DNA of 64,000 nt from Kuenenia sp039794105 (GCF_039794105.1 NZ_JBDIWA010000008.1:56302-120301); one strand, 5' to 3'. Shown: positions 35,628 to 43,012, counted from the first letter of the stretch. Notes: generated by a model from the sequence alone, not told the origin. Numbers and translations are program-made.

Positions 35628-36527
35628 ATGAGAGAAAACGAACGTATAGATATGACGGCAAGAGAGGCTTATAAACCACTACCAGGTGACCTAAAAAAGG
35701 TAGGGGAGTGGCGGCAGAACGCAAGGAAAGAAGGGGCAATTGCGACATGGGCAAGAATTTTACGTCTTAGTTATTTCGCCTTGGCCATCGCGATATTCAT
35801 TGGCAATGCCTATGCCGGGTCAGGTAAGAATATGGCCGCAATAGATACATGCAAACAGGCCGTAATAGCTAAACCCGATGATCCGGAAGCTCATTTTAAT
35901 CTTGGCATTTCCTATGCCAAGTCAGGCATGTATACAGAGGCAATAGAGGCTTATAAGCAGGCGATAAGGATTAAACCTGATTATGCAAACGCTCATCTTG
36001 GTCTTGGTCTTGCCTATGCCAAGTCAGGCATGTATCAGGAGGCAATAGAGGCTTTTAAACAGGCGATAAGGATTAAACCTGATTATGCAGACGCGCATTA
36101 TTATCTTGGTTTTGCCTATTTCGGGTCAGGCATGTATCAGGAGGCAATAGAGGCTTACAAACAGGCGATAAGGATTGAACCTGATTATGTAGACGCTCAT
36201 TTTGGTCTTGGTCTTGCCTATGACTTGTCAGGCATGTATCAGGAGGCAATAGAGGCTTATAAGCAGGCGATAAGGATTAAACCTGATTATGCAAACGCGC
36301 ATTATTATCTTGGTCTTGCCTATGCCAAGTCAGGCATGTATACAGAGGCAATAGAGGCTTACAAACAGGCGATAAGGATTGAACCTGATTATGTAGACGC
36401 TCATTTTGGTCTTGGCTTTGCCTATTTGATATTAAACGAGAGAGGCTCTGCCCTAGAACAATATAAGATACTCAAAGACCTTGACGCTGAAGCGGCCAAT
36501 AAGTTGTTCGATCTGATTTATAAATAG
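35628..36527 (+). CDS. TPR-repeat protein with an N-terminal membrane segment
   Basis: A 299-residue protein; the ATG at 35628 has AGGAGGG upstream. A hydrophobic stretch at about residues 45-62 (YFALAIAIFIGNAYAG) is a signal or anchor. From residue about 75 there are six tetratricopeptide units of 34 residues, with five nearly identical copies of the form YQEAIEAYKQAIRIKPDYAN and AHYYLGLAYAKSGM. The underlying 102-base DNA units are also almost identical, so the array has probably expanded recently and can change length. TPR arrays mediate protein contacts; the partner is unknown. It begins the accessory region. Confidence 0.85.
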   Translation: MRENERIDMTAREAYKPLPGDLKKVGEWRQNARKEGAIATWARILRLSYFALAIAIFIGNAYAGSGKNMAAIDTCKQAVIAKPDDPEAHFNLGISYAKSGMYTEAIEAYKQAIRIKPDYANAHLGLGLAYAKSGMYQEAIEAFKQAIRIKPDYADAHYYLGFAYFGSGMYQEAIEAYKQAIRIEPDYVDAHFGLGLAYDLSGMYQEAIEAYKQAIRIKPDYANAHYYLGLAYAKSGMYTEAIEAYKQAIRIEPDYVDAHFGLGFAYLILNERGSALEQYKILKDLDAEAANKLFDLIYK

Positions 36528-36562
36528 AAAAAACCCCATAGGTGAGAAGGAGAGGGTCAGGC

Positions 36563-36655
36563 ATGGTTAGAACAATCAGGGCCAGATTTTCGTATGGCGT
36601 AATTGAACCTTTGGAAAAAGTAGAAATGCCGGAGCGTTCGGGTTTTTTTGCGTAA
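36563..36655 (+). pseudogene. DUF104 (AF2212-like) antitoxin fragment
   Basis: A 30-codon frame MVRTIRARFSYGVIEPLEKV then EMPERSGFFA and stop. The first 24 residues match the opening of DUF104 proteins (VRTIRARF.NGVIEPLEKVELPEG), usual length 60-80, which are antitoxins of PIN-domain toxins. The tail is out of register, so the gene was cut short or frameshifted. No toxin follows; a HicB-like gene begins 14 bases later. Confidence 0.55.
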
Positions 36656-36668
36656 AGGAGGAGTCGTT

Positions 36669-36884
36669 GTGTTACATACTTATACCGTTAAATATACAAA
36701 GATTGATTCTGGTTATATGGGGCAAGCATTAGAATGGACAGAAGTCATAACGGAAGGGAAAACCATGGAGGAATGCAGGGAAATGCTTCTGGATGCACTG
36801 CGCGAGATGGTAATAGCTTATCGCCAACAAAATAAAGAAATTCCTATTGAGGAAGAACCGATGGGGTCTATGAAAAAGTGTTAA
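36669..36884 (+). pseudogene. HicB-family antitoxin with its C-terminus replaced by a MITE
   Basis: The start is the GTG at 36669 with GGAGG seven bases upstream. The protein MLHTYTVKYTKIDSGYMGQA continues through WTEVITEGKTMEECREMLLD and ALREMVIAYRQQNKEIPIEE, the HicB partial-RNase-H-like pattern. The last residues (PMGSMKKC) and the stop are encoded by the left end of the repeat at 36862, so the natural C-terminus is gone. The expected HicA toxin is absent. The truncated protein is about 71 residues and could still fold; function doubtful. Confidence 0.65.
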
Positions 36885-36982
36885 GGAATGTCAAGCCTGA
36901 CAAAACAGAGCCATCAAAATCTTAAATGTATGATCGTTTTGGTGGAAAACACTTTATTGTCAATAGGTTAGGTTTGACCCCA
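36862..36982. mobile_element. TGGGGTCAAACC-type MITE, internally deleted copy 1
   Basis: It begins TGGGGTC and ends GGTTTGACCCCA like the 265-base copies at 37843, 41522 and 43073, but jumps from the first seven bases directly to TATGAAAAAGTGTTAAGG, losing about 145 bases. It interrupts the hicB-like gene and supplies its stop codon. Confidence 0.8.
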
Positions 36983-36990
36983 CGACTTCC

Positions 36991-37803
36991 TTAATTAAAA
37001 GAAATATCTTCTAAAAACCAAGAATCTGCATCCCCGTCATATCTTACCTCTGCATAATAATAAGTACGTAATGTTGCACCAAAGGAGTTTTGTGAATCAA
37101 CATACGCACGAATTGCATAAGTATAATTACCTATATGCCCAACATATACACCTTCATGCCATTTTCCAGGAAAGACAGCAGTCGAAGGAGACTTCAAGGT
37201 TTTTTTTATAAAATCTTGGGCTATTAAATATGCTAAAGTGCTATCTTTCCCATGTCGTTCATTATTCTCAGCAATTCGTTTATTATTCTCAGCAATTCGT
37301 TTGTCAACAATTCGTTTATCAATTATATTTTTATTATCAGGTCTTTTTAAAAGTTCTTTTGCCTGAAATAAAAGCGTTGCTGATATGTTCAATGACTGAT
37401 AGTCCAATAACGCAATAGCTTTTTCTGTTGAGTCTACAGATGCCGAAAAATTATTTTTAGAGTAATTATCCATTGCACTAACAAGCAAATCTTTAGCTTT
37501 TTCATATTTTGCTTCGCAAAGACGTTTAGAAGTATCTTTATATTCTCTGATAACATCTTCACTTTTATTTTCAATTTCACTAAATAATTGAATCGCTTTA
37601 TCCCAATCTTCGGATTTTAGAGCAATCATCGCTTGCTCATATTTATTAGACAAATCTTTTGTTTGAAATACAGTTGCCAACAAAAAAATAGCAGTTAAAA
37701 GTAAAGTTATAAATCCGGCTTTGATAAAAAATGAGATTTTAGCAGTCTCTTTTTCTTTTTCAATCGTTTCTGAATACAGCTTTTTTCCTATTGTGACGCG
37801 CAT
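36991..37803 (-). CDS. Membrane-anchored protein of unknown function with coiled segment and C-terminal beta domain
   Basis: A 270-residue protein. A single membrane segment lies at about residues 27-47 (FFIKAGFITLLLTAIFLLAT). The outer part has TPR-like helices (YEQAMIALKSEDWDKAIQLF and following), a short direct repeat KRIAENNKRIAENNE near residues 175-190, and a C-terminal domain with AQDFIKKTLKSPSTAVFPGK, then YAIRAYVDSQNSFGATLRTY. That last domain (KSPSTA.FP ... VDSQN.FGA) is found in many small proteins on mobile regions, but its role is not known to me. The gene is bracketed by two copies of the same MITE. It has no operon partner. Confidence 0.65.
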   Translation of the reverse strand: MRVTIGKKLYSETIEKEKETAKISFFIKAGFITLLLTAIFLLATVFQTKDLSNKYEQAMIALKSEDWDKAIQLFSEIENKSEDVIREYKDTSKRLCEAKYEKAKDLLVSAMDNYSKNNFSASVDSTEKAIALLDYQSLNISATLLFQAKELLKRPDNKNIIDKRIVDKRIAENNKRIAENNERHGKDSTLAYLIAQDFIKKTLKSPSTAVFPGKWHEGVYVGHIGNYTYAIRAYVDSQNSFGATLRTYYYAEVRYDGDADSWFLEDISFN

Positions 37804-37842
37804 TTTTAAACCCTCCTATTTGAAAAATTTAGTGTGAACCGA

Positions 37843-38107
37843 TGGGGTCAAACCTTATCTATTGACAAAAGAGTCGATAGCATAATCGCTCCGGATATCT
37901 CTGTGAGGGAAGATAGAAGGCTATTCTTGTTGAAAAGGATTCCTGTCTTTTAGGGCTTTCGCGTTATATCCACTTAAACCCTGTTAAGATTACTATGAAA
38001 AAGTGTTAAGGAATGTCAAGCCTGACAAAACAGAGCCATCAAAATCTTAAATGTATGATCGTTTTGGTGGAAAACACTTTATTGTCAATAGGTTAGGTTT
38101 GACCCCA
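37843..38107. mobile_element. TGGGGTCAAACC-type MITE, full copy 2
   Basis: 265 bases with terminal inverted repeats: TGGGGTCAAACCTTATCTAT and on to TTGACAA at the left, and TTGTCAATAGG...GGTTTGACCCCA at the right, 24 of 26 positions pairing. It has no coding capacity. Full copies 4 and 5 have the same length and near-identical sequence. All are followed by CGACT. Confidence 0.85.
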
Positions 38108-38137
38108 CGACTCTTTTTACCTTTATTTATTTACGGC

Positions 38138-38216
38138 TCCTAACGCAGAGCTAAACCGCGAGCGAAGGCGGCGCGAAGCGCCGACGTAGCGAGTCGGCTT
38201 GAGCGACGTGTTATAC
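38138..38216 (-). other. attC-like integron recombination site 1
   Basis: Read on the minus strand it starts GTATAAC and ends GTTAGGA, framing an imperfect 79-base palindrome with CAAGCCGACTCG, a GGCGCTTCGCGCC core and CGCGGTTTAGC. This is the layout of an attC site (R'' and R' core boxes around a folded arm). It lies immediately after the stop codon of the HEPN-like gene, the expected position in a gene cassette. Confidence 0.75.
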
Positions 38217-38221
38217 GCGGA

Positions 38222-38722
38222 CTATAATAGATGACCATGTGTTTCTAGGGCCGCCATGATTGCATTGTTTGCGTTTGTGAAGTTGCCGAGCTGGTCGCGA
38301 ATGCCATATGCCCACTTCACACCATGAAATAGATTGTTCCGTAGGCGGTAGACAATGATGAGAAGTGCCGCCACGCAATCGGCATCGTTTGTGTTCTCTC
38401 CTCGAAGCACGGCCTTTACTAGTTCGGGACTGTCACTAGTGCGAAGGTTCAACCCTCGAAAGAGCTCCGCGAACTCACCGCCATTGAAATACCTATTCCT
38501 GAAATAACCGAGACTTTGAGAAAAAGGAGCAACATTCAATCGATTTTGCGCGGCCCACTCATGGACGAGCGCTAGGATGCGCTTTGAAGATGCGTTTGTG
38601 TGTAAAGCCTTTGCTTCGAAAAAGCTCCAAAGCAAAGAAAAATACATGATTGCGGACCTCTCTTGCTCTGAGAGGTCACCGAATCCCGGTGCTCTTATGT
38701 TTAGCCATTCATGTGGATTCAT
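38222..38722 (-). CDS. Integron-cassette protein with a HEPN-like RNxxxH motif
   Basis: A 166-residue, mostly helical protein of no family that I recognise by name. Near residue 127 it carries YRLRNNLFHGVKWAYG; R-N-N-L-F-H fits the Rx4-6H signature of HEPN domains, which are often RNases of toxin-antitoxin and defence systems. Helices in the N-terminal half (ERSAIMYFSLLWSFFEAKAL) fit that fold. The base composition is more GC-rich than neighbouring host genes. Its stop codon is followed within six bases by an attC-like site, so it is a cassette. RNase activity is an inference. Confidence 0.65.
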   Translation of the reverse strand: MNPHEWLNIRAPGFGDLSEQERSAIMYFSLLWSFFEAKALHTNASSKRILALVHEWAAQNRLNVAPFSQSLGYFRNRYFNGGEFAELFRGLNLRTSDSPELVKAVLRGENTNDADCVAALLIIVYRLRNNLFHGVKWAYGIRDQLGNFTNANNAIMAALETHGHLL

Positions 38723-38886
38723 AGCGTATAACCATTGATTATCACAATCAATTGCCCTGATAACCTGATAAAAGTACTATTATCAGGTTAAATTATTATG
38801 TAAAAAATTACCTTATAATTTTACTTCATAGATAATATAGCTTAGGAGAAAAAGAAATCAATCAAAAAAGAGAAAAAGGGTCAAGA
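38723..38886. other. Short gap between cassette and MITE 3
   Basis: About 160 AT-rich bases upstream of the HEPN-like gene. CTGATAACCTGATAAAAGTA at 38757-38776 and the following TATCAGGTTA form a small inverted repeat. No gene seen. Confidence 0.4.
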
Positions 38887-39023
38887 TGGGGTCAAACCTT
38901 ATCTATTGACAAAAGAGTCGATAGCATAATTGCTCCGGATATCTCTGTGAGGGACGATAGAAGGCAATTCTTGTTGAAAAGGATTCCTGTCTTTTAGGGC
39001 TTTCGCGTTATATCTTGACCCCA
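38887..39023. mobile_element. TGGGGTCAAACC-type MITE, internally deleted copy 3
   Basis: It shares the left 120 or so bases of the full copies, then jumps to TTGACCCCA, losing the right half. 137 bases long. It lies between two cassettes of the attC array. Confidence 0.8.
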
Positions 39024-39065
39024 CGACTCCATGTTTCAACTCCTTCAGGTATTAGATTTCGTCAT

Positions 39066-39137
39066 GGCGAACGTATTTCTCACTTGCAGGTGTGGAGCGA
39101 CAGCGGAACACCTGTCAAGTGCAGAAAATGGTTATGT
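39066..39137 (-). other. Degenerate attC-like site after higA
   Basis: On the minus strand the box ACATAAC overlaps the higA stop codon. It is followed by an imperfect palindrome: CACTTGACAGGTGT pairs with ACACCTGCAAGTG around a CCGCTGTCGCTC tip. The distal box is weak. Size and position match the other three sites, including the stop codon lying inside the first core box. Confidence 0.5.
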
Positions 39138-39494
39138 AAAAGAATGTCGATCTCTTGTAATTGGCTTCAGGCGCTTAATCTGTTTTGCTTCAGGGCTGTT
39201 CATTGCATGCCAAAGATCCCAATCCTGCTGCAAGCCCAGCCAGAAATCGGCAGACATTCCTAAAATATGCGACAGCCGCAATGCCGTATCCGGAGTTACC
39301 GAACGTCTGCCCTTGATAATTTCGTTAAGACGAGGGTAAGAAACCCCCAGGCGTCGAGCGAGTTCTGCTTGTGTAAGGTCAAGCGGTTTGACGAATTCCT
39401 CGAAAAGCATCTCCCCGGGATGTGTCGGGGGACGATTCCGAGGAAGCCGTCTCCCAACATCAGTGGTAATCTGTGATTTCGATCTCGTAGGCAT
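39132..39494 (-). CDS. higA: HigA-type antitoxin
   Basis: The start is the ATG at 39492-39494 with GGAGGAAGG upstream, inside the end of higB. The 120-residue product has RPPTHPGEMLFEEFVKPLDL, then a Xre-type helix-turn-helix TQAELARRLGVSYPRLNEII, followed by MSADFWLGLQQDWDLWHA, the standard HigA pattern. It binds its toxin and represses its own promoter. The order toxin-antitoxin with overlap is typical for higBA. It is part of the attC cassette series. Confidence 0.92.
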   Translation of the reverse strand: MPTRSKSQITTDVGRRLPRNRPPTHPGEMLFEEFVKPLDLTQAELARRLGVSYPRLNEIIKGRRSVTPDTALRLSHILGMSADFWLGLQQDWDLWHAMNSPEAKQIKRLKPITRDRHSFT

Positions 39495-39753
39495 GGCCTT
39501 CCTCCCATATAAAACAAATTCTGTATTGTTGATTAATGCGGATACTGTATTGATGCTCCCGGTCACCTTTCAGACGTTCCAAGCGATTACCCGGAGGCGC
39601 TTTAAGTTCATTGATCTCGCGGATTCGGTTGATTTGATCCAATTTCCGGCGAGCAACCGGCCAAATTGATTGAGGGCAGCATCTTCGAGCTGCTCGAGAG
39701 ACGATACCATCAAAAATATCCTCAGTTCCAGTAGACTTGAAGGTTTTTATCAT
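39460..39753 (-). CDS. higB: HigB-type ribosome-dependent mRNA endonuclease toxin
   Basis: A 97-residue RelE-superfamily protein: MIKTFKSTGTEDIFDGIVSR, then KLDQINRIREINELKAPPGN, RLERLKGDREHQYSIRINQQ and YRICFIWEEGHAYEIEITDY. This is the plasmid-maintenance killer pattern. It would cut mRNA on translating ribosomes. It overlaps higA by 35 bases. The region upstream (AACTATAATGG then TATATAATG) could be its promoter, as cassette-borne toxin-antitoxin pairs carry their own. Complete. Confidence 0.92.
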   Translation of the reverse strand: MIKTFKSTGTEDIFDGIVSRAARRCCPQSIWPVARRKLDQINRIREINELKAPPGNRLERLKGDREHQYSIRINQQYRICFIWEEGHAYEIEITDYH

Positions 39754-39805
39754 GGGTCATTATATAATGGGGTCCATTATAGTTGTCAAGTCGTTTGCAA
39801 ATTAC

Positions 39806-39877
39806 ACATAACGACCAAGCTGTGCGGCGCAAACGAAGCGCAGCGTAGTTTGCGTCCGAACGAGCGCCATGTTAGCC
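39806..39877 (-). other. attC-like integron recombination site 2
   Basis: On the minus strand GGCTAAC (containing the stop codon of the preceding nuclease-like gene) and GTTATGT frame a 72-base imperfect palindrome with GCGCTCGTTCGGACGC, AAACTACGCTGCGC and TTCGTTTGCGCC, ending AGCTTGGTCGTTATGT. The layout and length are those of attC. The GTTATGT box is followed by the higB promoter region. Confidence 0.75.
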
Positions 39878-40444
39878 ACTTTTCCCTGACTCGCCATGTT
39901 CAAATCTGGATTGCTTTGCCTTTAAAAGGCTTTCCTTGAAAGATACCTCATCCGGCGGGCAACGATGCTTATAAGACAAGGTTAATGAATTATTGATTGG
40001 GTTTCGATTGAATTCGACATGCGAAAAATCTACGGCGTTACCAATATATTCCGCTACAATTTCTTCATCAGATAACCCATATTCGTTTTCATCAATATAT
40101 TCATCAAGTGGCGCAACACTACATCTATTGATCAGAACCATTTCTTCATTTGTTGGTGTGCCCATCACAAGCAAAAGATGCTTGTCCCCGCCAAGCGCAA
40201 AAGAATCAATTTTCTTTAACTCTTTCAAGGAAAAGTTTCTATTGGGTTTTATTTCTACATAGATGCCTAGTGATGGAATGTAAAAATCTGGCAAATACCG
40301 CAGACCATTACCAAGCTCAAAACCCTCAAGCTCATATTCGTAGTCAATGCCGTATGTATCGAAGAATACGGCCCAGCGCGCCTCCAGTCGGGAACGAAAC
40401 CTATATCCGTTGTATTGTGTTTCTATCGCTTTCAATGTACTCAT
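39872..40444 (-). CDS. PD-(D/E)XK-nuclease-like cassette protein
   Basis: A 190-residue protein. Its N-terminal half has YNGYRFRSRLEARWAVFFDT, then YEYELEGFELGNGLRYLPDF, YIPSLGIYVEIKP. The PDF...(x)n...E-I-K signature with an upstream Glu-Ala-Arg helix fits a PD-(D/E)XK nuclease fold, as in small phage and plasmid endonuclease-like proteins. The C-terminal part is acidic and helical with no known motif. The start codon lies 11 bases after attC site 3 and the stop is inside attC site 2, so it is a compact integron cassette. Nuclease activity is inferred, not shown. Confidence 0.7.
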   Translation of the reverse strand: MSTLKAIETQYNGYRFRSRLEARWAVFFDTYGIDYEYELEGFELGNGLRYLPDFYIPSLGIYVEIKPNRNFSLKELKKIDSFALGGDKHLLLVMGTPTNEEMVLINRCSVAPLDEYIDENEYGLSDEEIVAEYIGNAVDFSHVEFNRNPINNSLTLSYKHRCPPDEVSFKESLLKAKQSRFEHGESGKSG

Positions 40445-40454
40445 GGTTATTTGT

Positions 40455-40515
40455 GACTAACGCCCAGCATCAGCGGCGGCGCACAGCGCCGTCCGTTGCA
40501 TGCTGGGCGTTAGGC
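40455..40515 (-). other. attC integron recombination site 3 (best-formed of the array)
   Basis: On the minus strand GCCTAAC opens and GTTAGTC closes a 61-base near-perfect palindrome: GCCCAGCATGCAACGGACGG, CGCTGTGCG, CCGCCGCTGATGCTGGGC. The GCCTAAC box matches RYYYAAC exactly. A 60-base attC of this form is typical of integron cassettes. It lies 39 bases after the stop of the zinc-ribbon gene. Confidence 0.85.
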
Positions 40516-40554
40516 GCTCGTCCGTTACCTATCTGTCCGGCCGCTCACATCGGC

Positions 40555-41202
40555 CTATTCACAAGCACCTGCTTGCTGTGCTCCGTAGGTTGCTTGGCTC
40601 ACGGTGTATTTGCCTCCGGCACTCGATGAAAGTTGTTGAATCAGGCCCTCGCACGAGAATCCCCGCATGCTTAGGTACTGCTTCGCAGACCGAACCGCTT
40701 GCTTATTCCAATCAATGTTCAGGCTATCCACTGCTACGGTTGCATCAGCAACCTTATAACCGTCCCCATAATCTGATGAAAGTTGCTGAATAAGTCCATC
40801 CCGTGAAAAGCCCTGCATGCTGAGGTACTGTTTCGCAGATCTAACCGCATTTTTTTGCGGCCCCGTCAGACTTTCCGCTTGCAAGACTTGTTCAGTCTTT
40901 GCTTCTACAGGAACACTATTTGACGTTGATGTGACTCTATTTTCAACACCAACTGGAGCGCTAATTATAGCAATGGACAGAACCAACCAAGAAAATGACA
41001 AGACCCTTGCAAAAACAGAATGCCCTTTACGTAAAGTAAACCAGGAGAATATTAGTGGTATAAGAACTATACCCACCCCAAGTAAGACACCGACGGACCT
41101 CTTTTCTGTTGGAACGTTTGCATTAGGCCTCCCACAATTTGGGCAGGCTGGAGCGGAATCGCTCATCTCTTTGTTACAGTCTGGGCAGTTAATCATTGGC
41201 AT
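40555..41202 (-). CDS. Zinc-ribbon membrane protein with two Ltp (superinfection-exclusion-type) domains
   Basis: A 215-residue protein. Residues 1-25 hold a zinc ribbon, CPDCNKEMSDSAPACPNCG. Two hydrophobic segments follow (about 35-55 and 67-85). The C-terminal half contains two tandem Ltp units (residues about 125-167 and 168-210): AKQYLSMQGFSRDGLIQQLS and AKQYLSMRGFSCEGLIQQLS, each followed by G..Y....A. The Ltp domain is known from the lipoprotein of Streptococcus phage TP-J34, which blocks DNA injection by other phages. Such a role here would be phage exclusion; this is inference. The start has GGAGAG upstream. It is a cassette bounded by GCCTAAC at 41257-41263 and attC 3. Confidence 0.78.
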   Translation of the reverse strand: MPMINCPDCNKEMSDSAPACPNCGRPNANVPTEKRSVGVLLGVGIVLIPLIFSWFTLRKGHSVFARVLSFSWLVLSIAIISAPVGVENRVTSTSNSVPVEAKTEQVLQAESLTGPQKNAVRSAKQYLSMQGFSRDGLIQQLSSDYGDGYKVADATVAVDSLNIDWNKQAVRSAKQYLSMRGFSCEGLIQQLSSSAGGKYTVSQATYGAQQAGACE

Positions 41203-41226
41203 AGTTCTCTCCTTTGATGAGTTTTA

Positions 41227-41263
41227 GGCTCGTATTCTGCGGGCCTCATCTGTGGCGCCTAAC
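41227..41263 (-). other. Cassette boundary with partial attC-like sequence
   Basis: On the minus strand GTTAGGC (41257-41263) matches the R' core box and marks the upstream edge of the zinc-ribbon cassette. CGAGCCTAAAAC lies 25 bases further toward the gene. No full palindrome is present, so this is either the end of a lost upstream attC or an attI-like junction. Confidence 0.45.
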
Positions 41264-41521
41264 TATATTATTAACAAGTTTTCTTTAGTTTGACAAACAG
41301 TACAGCATAAGTCAAAGAATAATTGACACAAATATTGACATATAAAATTCTCACTACTATAATTCTAACTGGTTAACATTACAAATTGATTGATATCAGG
41401 AAACAGGATAAGTATTCATGCTCAATATCCCTGCCGCTTTATTTACTAAATATAGTCTCTTGCTGGATGAAAAATCGGTTCCAAATTCCCTTCACAATAA
41501 TTATAAGAAGCGCAATCAAGA
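41264..41521. other. AT-rich gap, no gene seen
   Basis: About 258 AT-rich bases between the cassette edge and MITE copy 4. No integrase gene, attI or promoter could be identified. Confidence 0.4.
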
Positions 41522-41786
41522 TGGGGTCAAACCTTATCTATTGACAAAAGAGTCGATAGTATAATTGCTCCGGATATCTCTGTGAGGGACGATAGAAGGC
41601 AATTCTTGTTGAAAAGGATTCCTGTCTTTTAGGGCTTTCGCGTTATATCCAATTAAACCCTGTTAAGATTACTATGAAAAAGTGTTAAGGAATGTCAAGC
41701 CTGACAAAACAGAGCCATCAAAATCTTAAATGTATGATCGTTTTGGTGAAAAACACTTTATTGTCAATAGGTTAGGTTTGACCCCA
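41522..41786. mobile_element. TGGGGTCAAACC-type MITE, full copy 4
   Basis: 265 bases, the same ends and internal sequence as copies 2 and 5, with few substitutions (for example GTATAATTGC instead of GCATAATCGC). Non-coding. Confidence 0.85.
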
Positions 41787-41796
41787 CGACTTCCCC

Positions 41797-41946
41797 TGTA
41801 GTGCGACGAGGTTCGTCGCATTGTTTTGAGTAGACCCTATTCCTTATCGCACAATTTTCTTTGGTGCGACGAACCTCGTCGCACTACATGAATTTCGTGG
41901 GCTTAGAATCCCGATTGCTGGGATTTTTCAAAAAACTAAAGTGTTA
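41797..41946. repeat. Half copy of the TAACACTTTAG MITE with hairpin core
   Basis: It contains TAGTGCGACGAGGTTCGTCGCA and its complement TGCGACGAACCTCGTCGCACTA about 50 bases apart, TTGAGTAGACCCTATTCC shared with 44880-44910, and a right end TTTTTCAAAAAACTAAAGTG then TTA. The left end is missing, next to MITE copy 4. Confidence 0.65.
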
Positions 41947-42019
41947 CGTGAAATCTGTGGTTCCTTTTTTTTATTAATCCATGATTTTAATTCGTAAATC
42001 ATTTTCAGGAGGATTTGAC

Positions 42020-43012
42020 ATGTTTGTATCCCGTTTTTGTGCCGCAGTTATTATGTTGATAACACTTGCGCCTGTCATGGCCTACTCCGGGTCGCTCGAC
42101 TCTCCGGCATCTCCCAGCGGAACAACCACCGTAAGCGCCGGCTACTATGAGGCAACGACCCTGAGTGCAGGGGACGCCGACCTTGTAACGGGCAACATAA
42201 AGAGTGGAGTGACCATATTTGGAGTATCGGGTTCATCAACGGTGGTGGAGACCGGCGGCGGGAATGCAGTTTCCAGCGATATATTGAGCGGGAAAATAGC
42301 GTATGTTAGCGGGGGTACGGTGACAGGGAACATAGCGACGCAGACATTATCTAATGGAACCACAACGGTAAGCGCCGGTTACTACAATGCCACAGACCTT
42401 GCCACGGTGGACGCCGACCTTGTTGCGGCTAACATCAAAAGCGGTGTGAATGTATTCGGCATTGATGGATCAGCCTCATCTGGTTCCTCTGTCGGCGTAC
42501 CGAAGACCGGGCAGACCACTTCTTATTCAGCGACAGGCGGGGAGGACGGGGATTTGCAGAAAGGCGTCGCATGGCCAAACCCGCGTTTCACAGATAATGG
42601 CAACGGCACCGTAACGGACAACCTTACCGGATTGATTTGGTTGAAAAATGCCAACGCCGCCGGTCAAAAAACCTGGGAAAATGCCTTATTATACTGTAAT
42701 ACCCTTGCCAATGGCTCAGCAGGCCTTACGGACGGTTCTGCTGCGGGGGATTGGCGTCTGCCAAATGTGAAGGAGCTGCAAAGCCTCATACATTACGGGG
42801 TCTATAACCCTGCATTGCCAAATACGGTGGGAACAGGCAAATGGACCGAGGGTGATCCCTTTAGCGGCGTGCAGTCGTTCTATTACTGGTCGGGTACTAC
42901 TTTCTCGTTCTATACGGCGGACGCGTGGTACGTGAACCTGAGCGTTGGCAACGTGCGCTACGGCAATAAGACCTATGCGTTCTATGTGTGGCCGGTTCGC
43001 GCAGGACAATAG
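42020..43012 (+). CDS. Exported DUF1566 (Lcl C-type-lectin-fold) protein
   Basis: The ATG at 42020 has AGGAGG seven bases upstream; an earlier in-frame ATG lacks such a site. The 330-residue product has an export signal (MFVSRFCAAVIMLITLAPVM, cleaved near AYS). The middle holds two GTTTVSAGYY...ADL...NIKSGV.IFG..G units, a motif of phage-tail-like and surface proteins. The C-terminal domain (about 185-330) is DUF1566: FTDNGNGTVTDNLTGLIWLK, then DWRLPNVKELQSLIHYG, SFYYWSGTTFS and the terminal YVWPVRAGQ. This fold is often the target of diversity-generating retroelements. Located between two MITE copies. Ligand unknown. Confidence 0.85.
   Translation: MFVSRFCAAVIMLITLAPVMAYSGSLDSPASPSGTTTVSAGYYEATTLSAGDADLVTGNIKSGVTIFGVSGSSTVVETGGGNAVSSDILSGKIAYVSGGTVTGNIATQTLSNGTTTVSAGYYNATDLATVDADLVAANIKSGVNVFGIDGSASSGSSVGVPKTGQTTSYSATGGEDGDLQKGVAWPNPRFTDNGNGTVTDNLTGLIWLKNANAAGQKTWENALLYCNTLANGSAGLTDGSAAGDWRLPNVKELQSLIHYGVYNPALPNTVGTGKWTEGDPFSGVQSFYYWSGTTFSFYTADAWYVNLSVGNVRYGNKTYAFYVWPVRAGQ

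Noticed and set aside
35928..36430. Regular 102-base repeats considered as a CRISPR-like array
   Set aside because: The units are coding TPR repeats in one open frame with no variable spacers.
41797..41905. GTGCGACGAGGTTCGTCGCAC hairpins as attC sites
   Set aside because: They lack RYYYAAC and GTTRRRY boxes and recur inside the MITE at 44647-44975, so they belong to that repeat.
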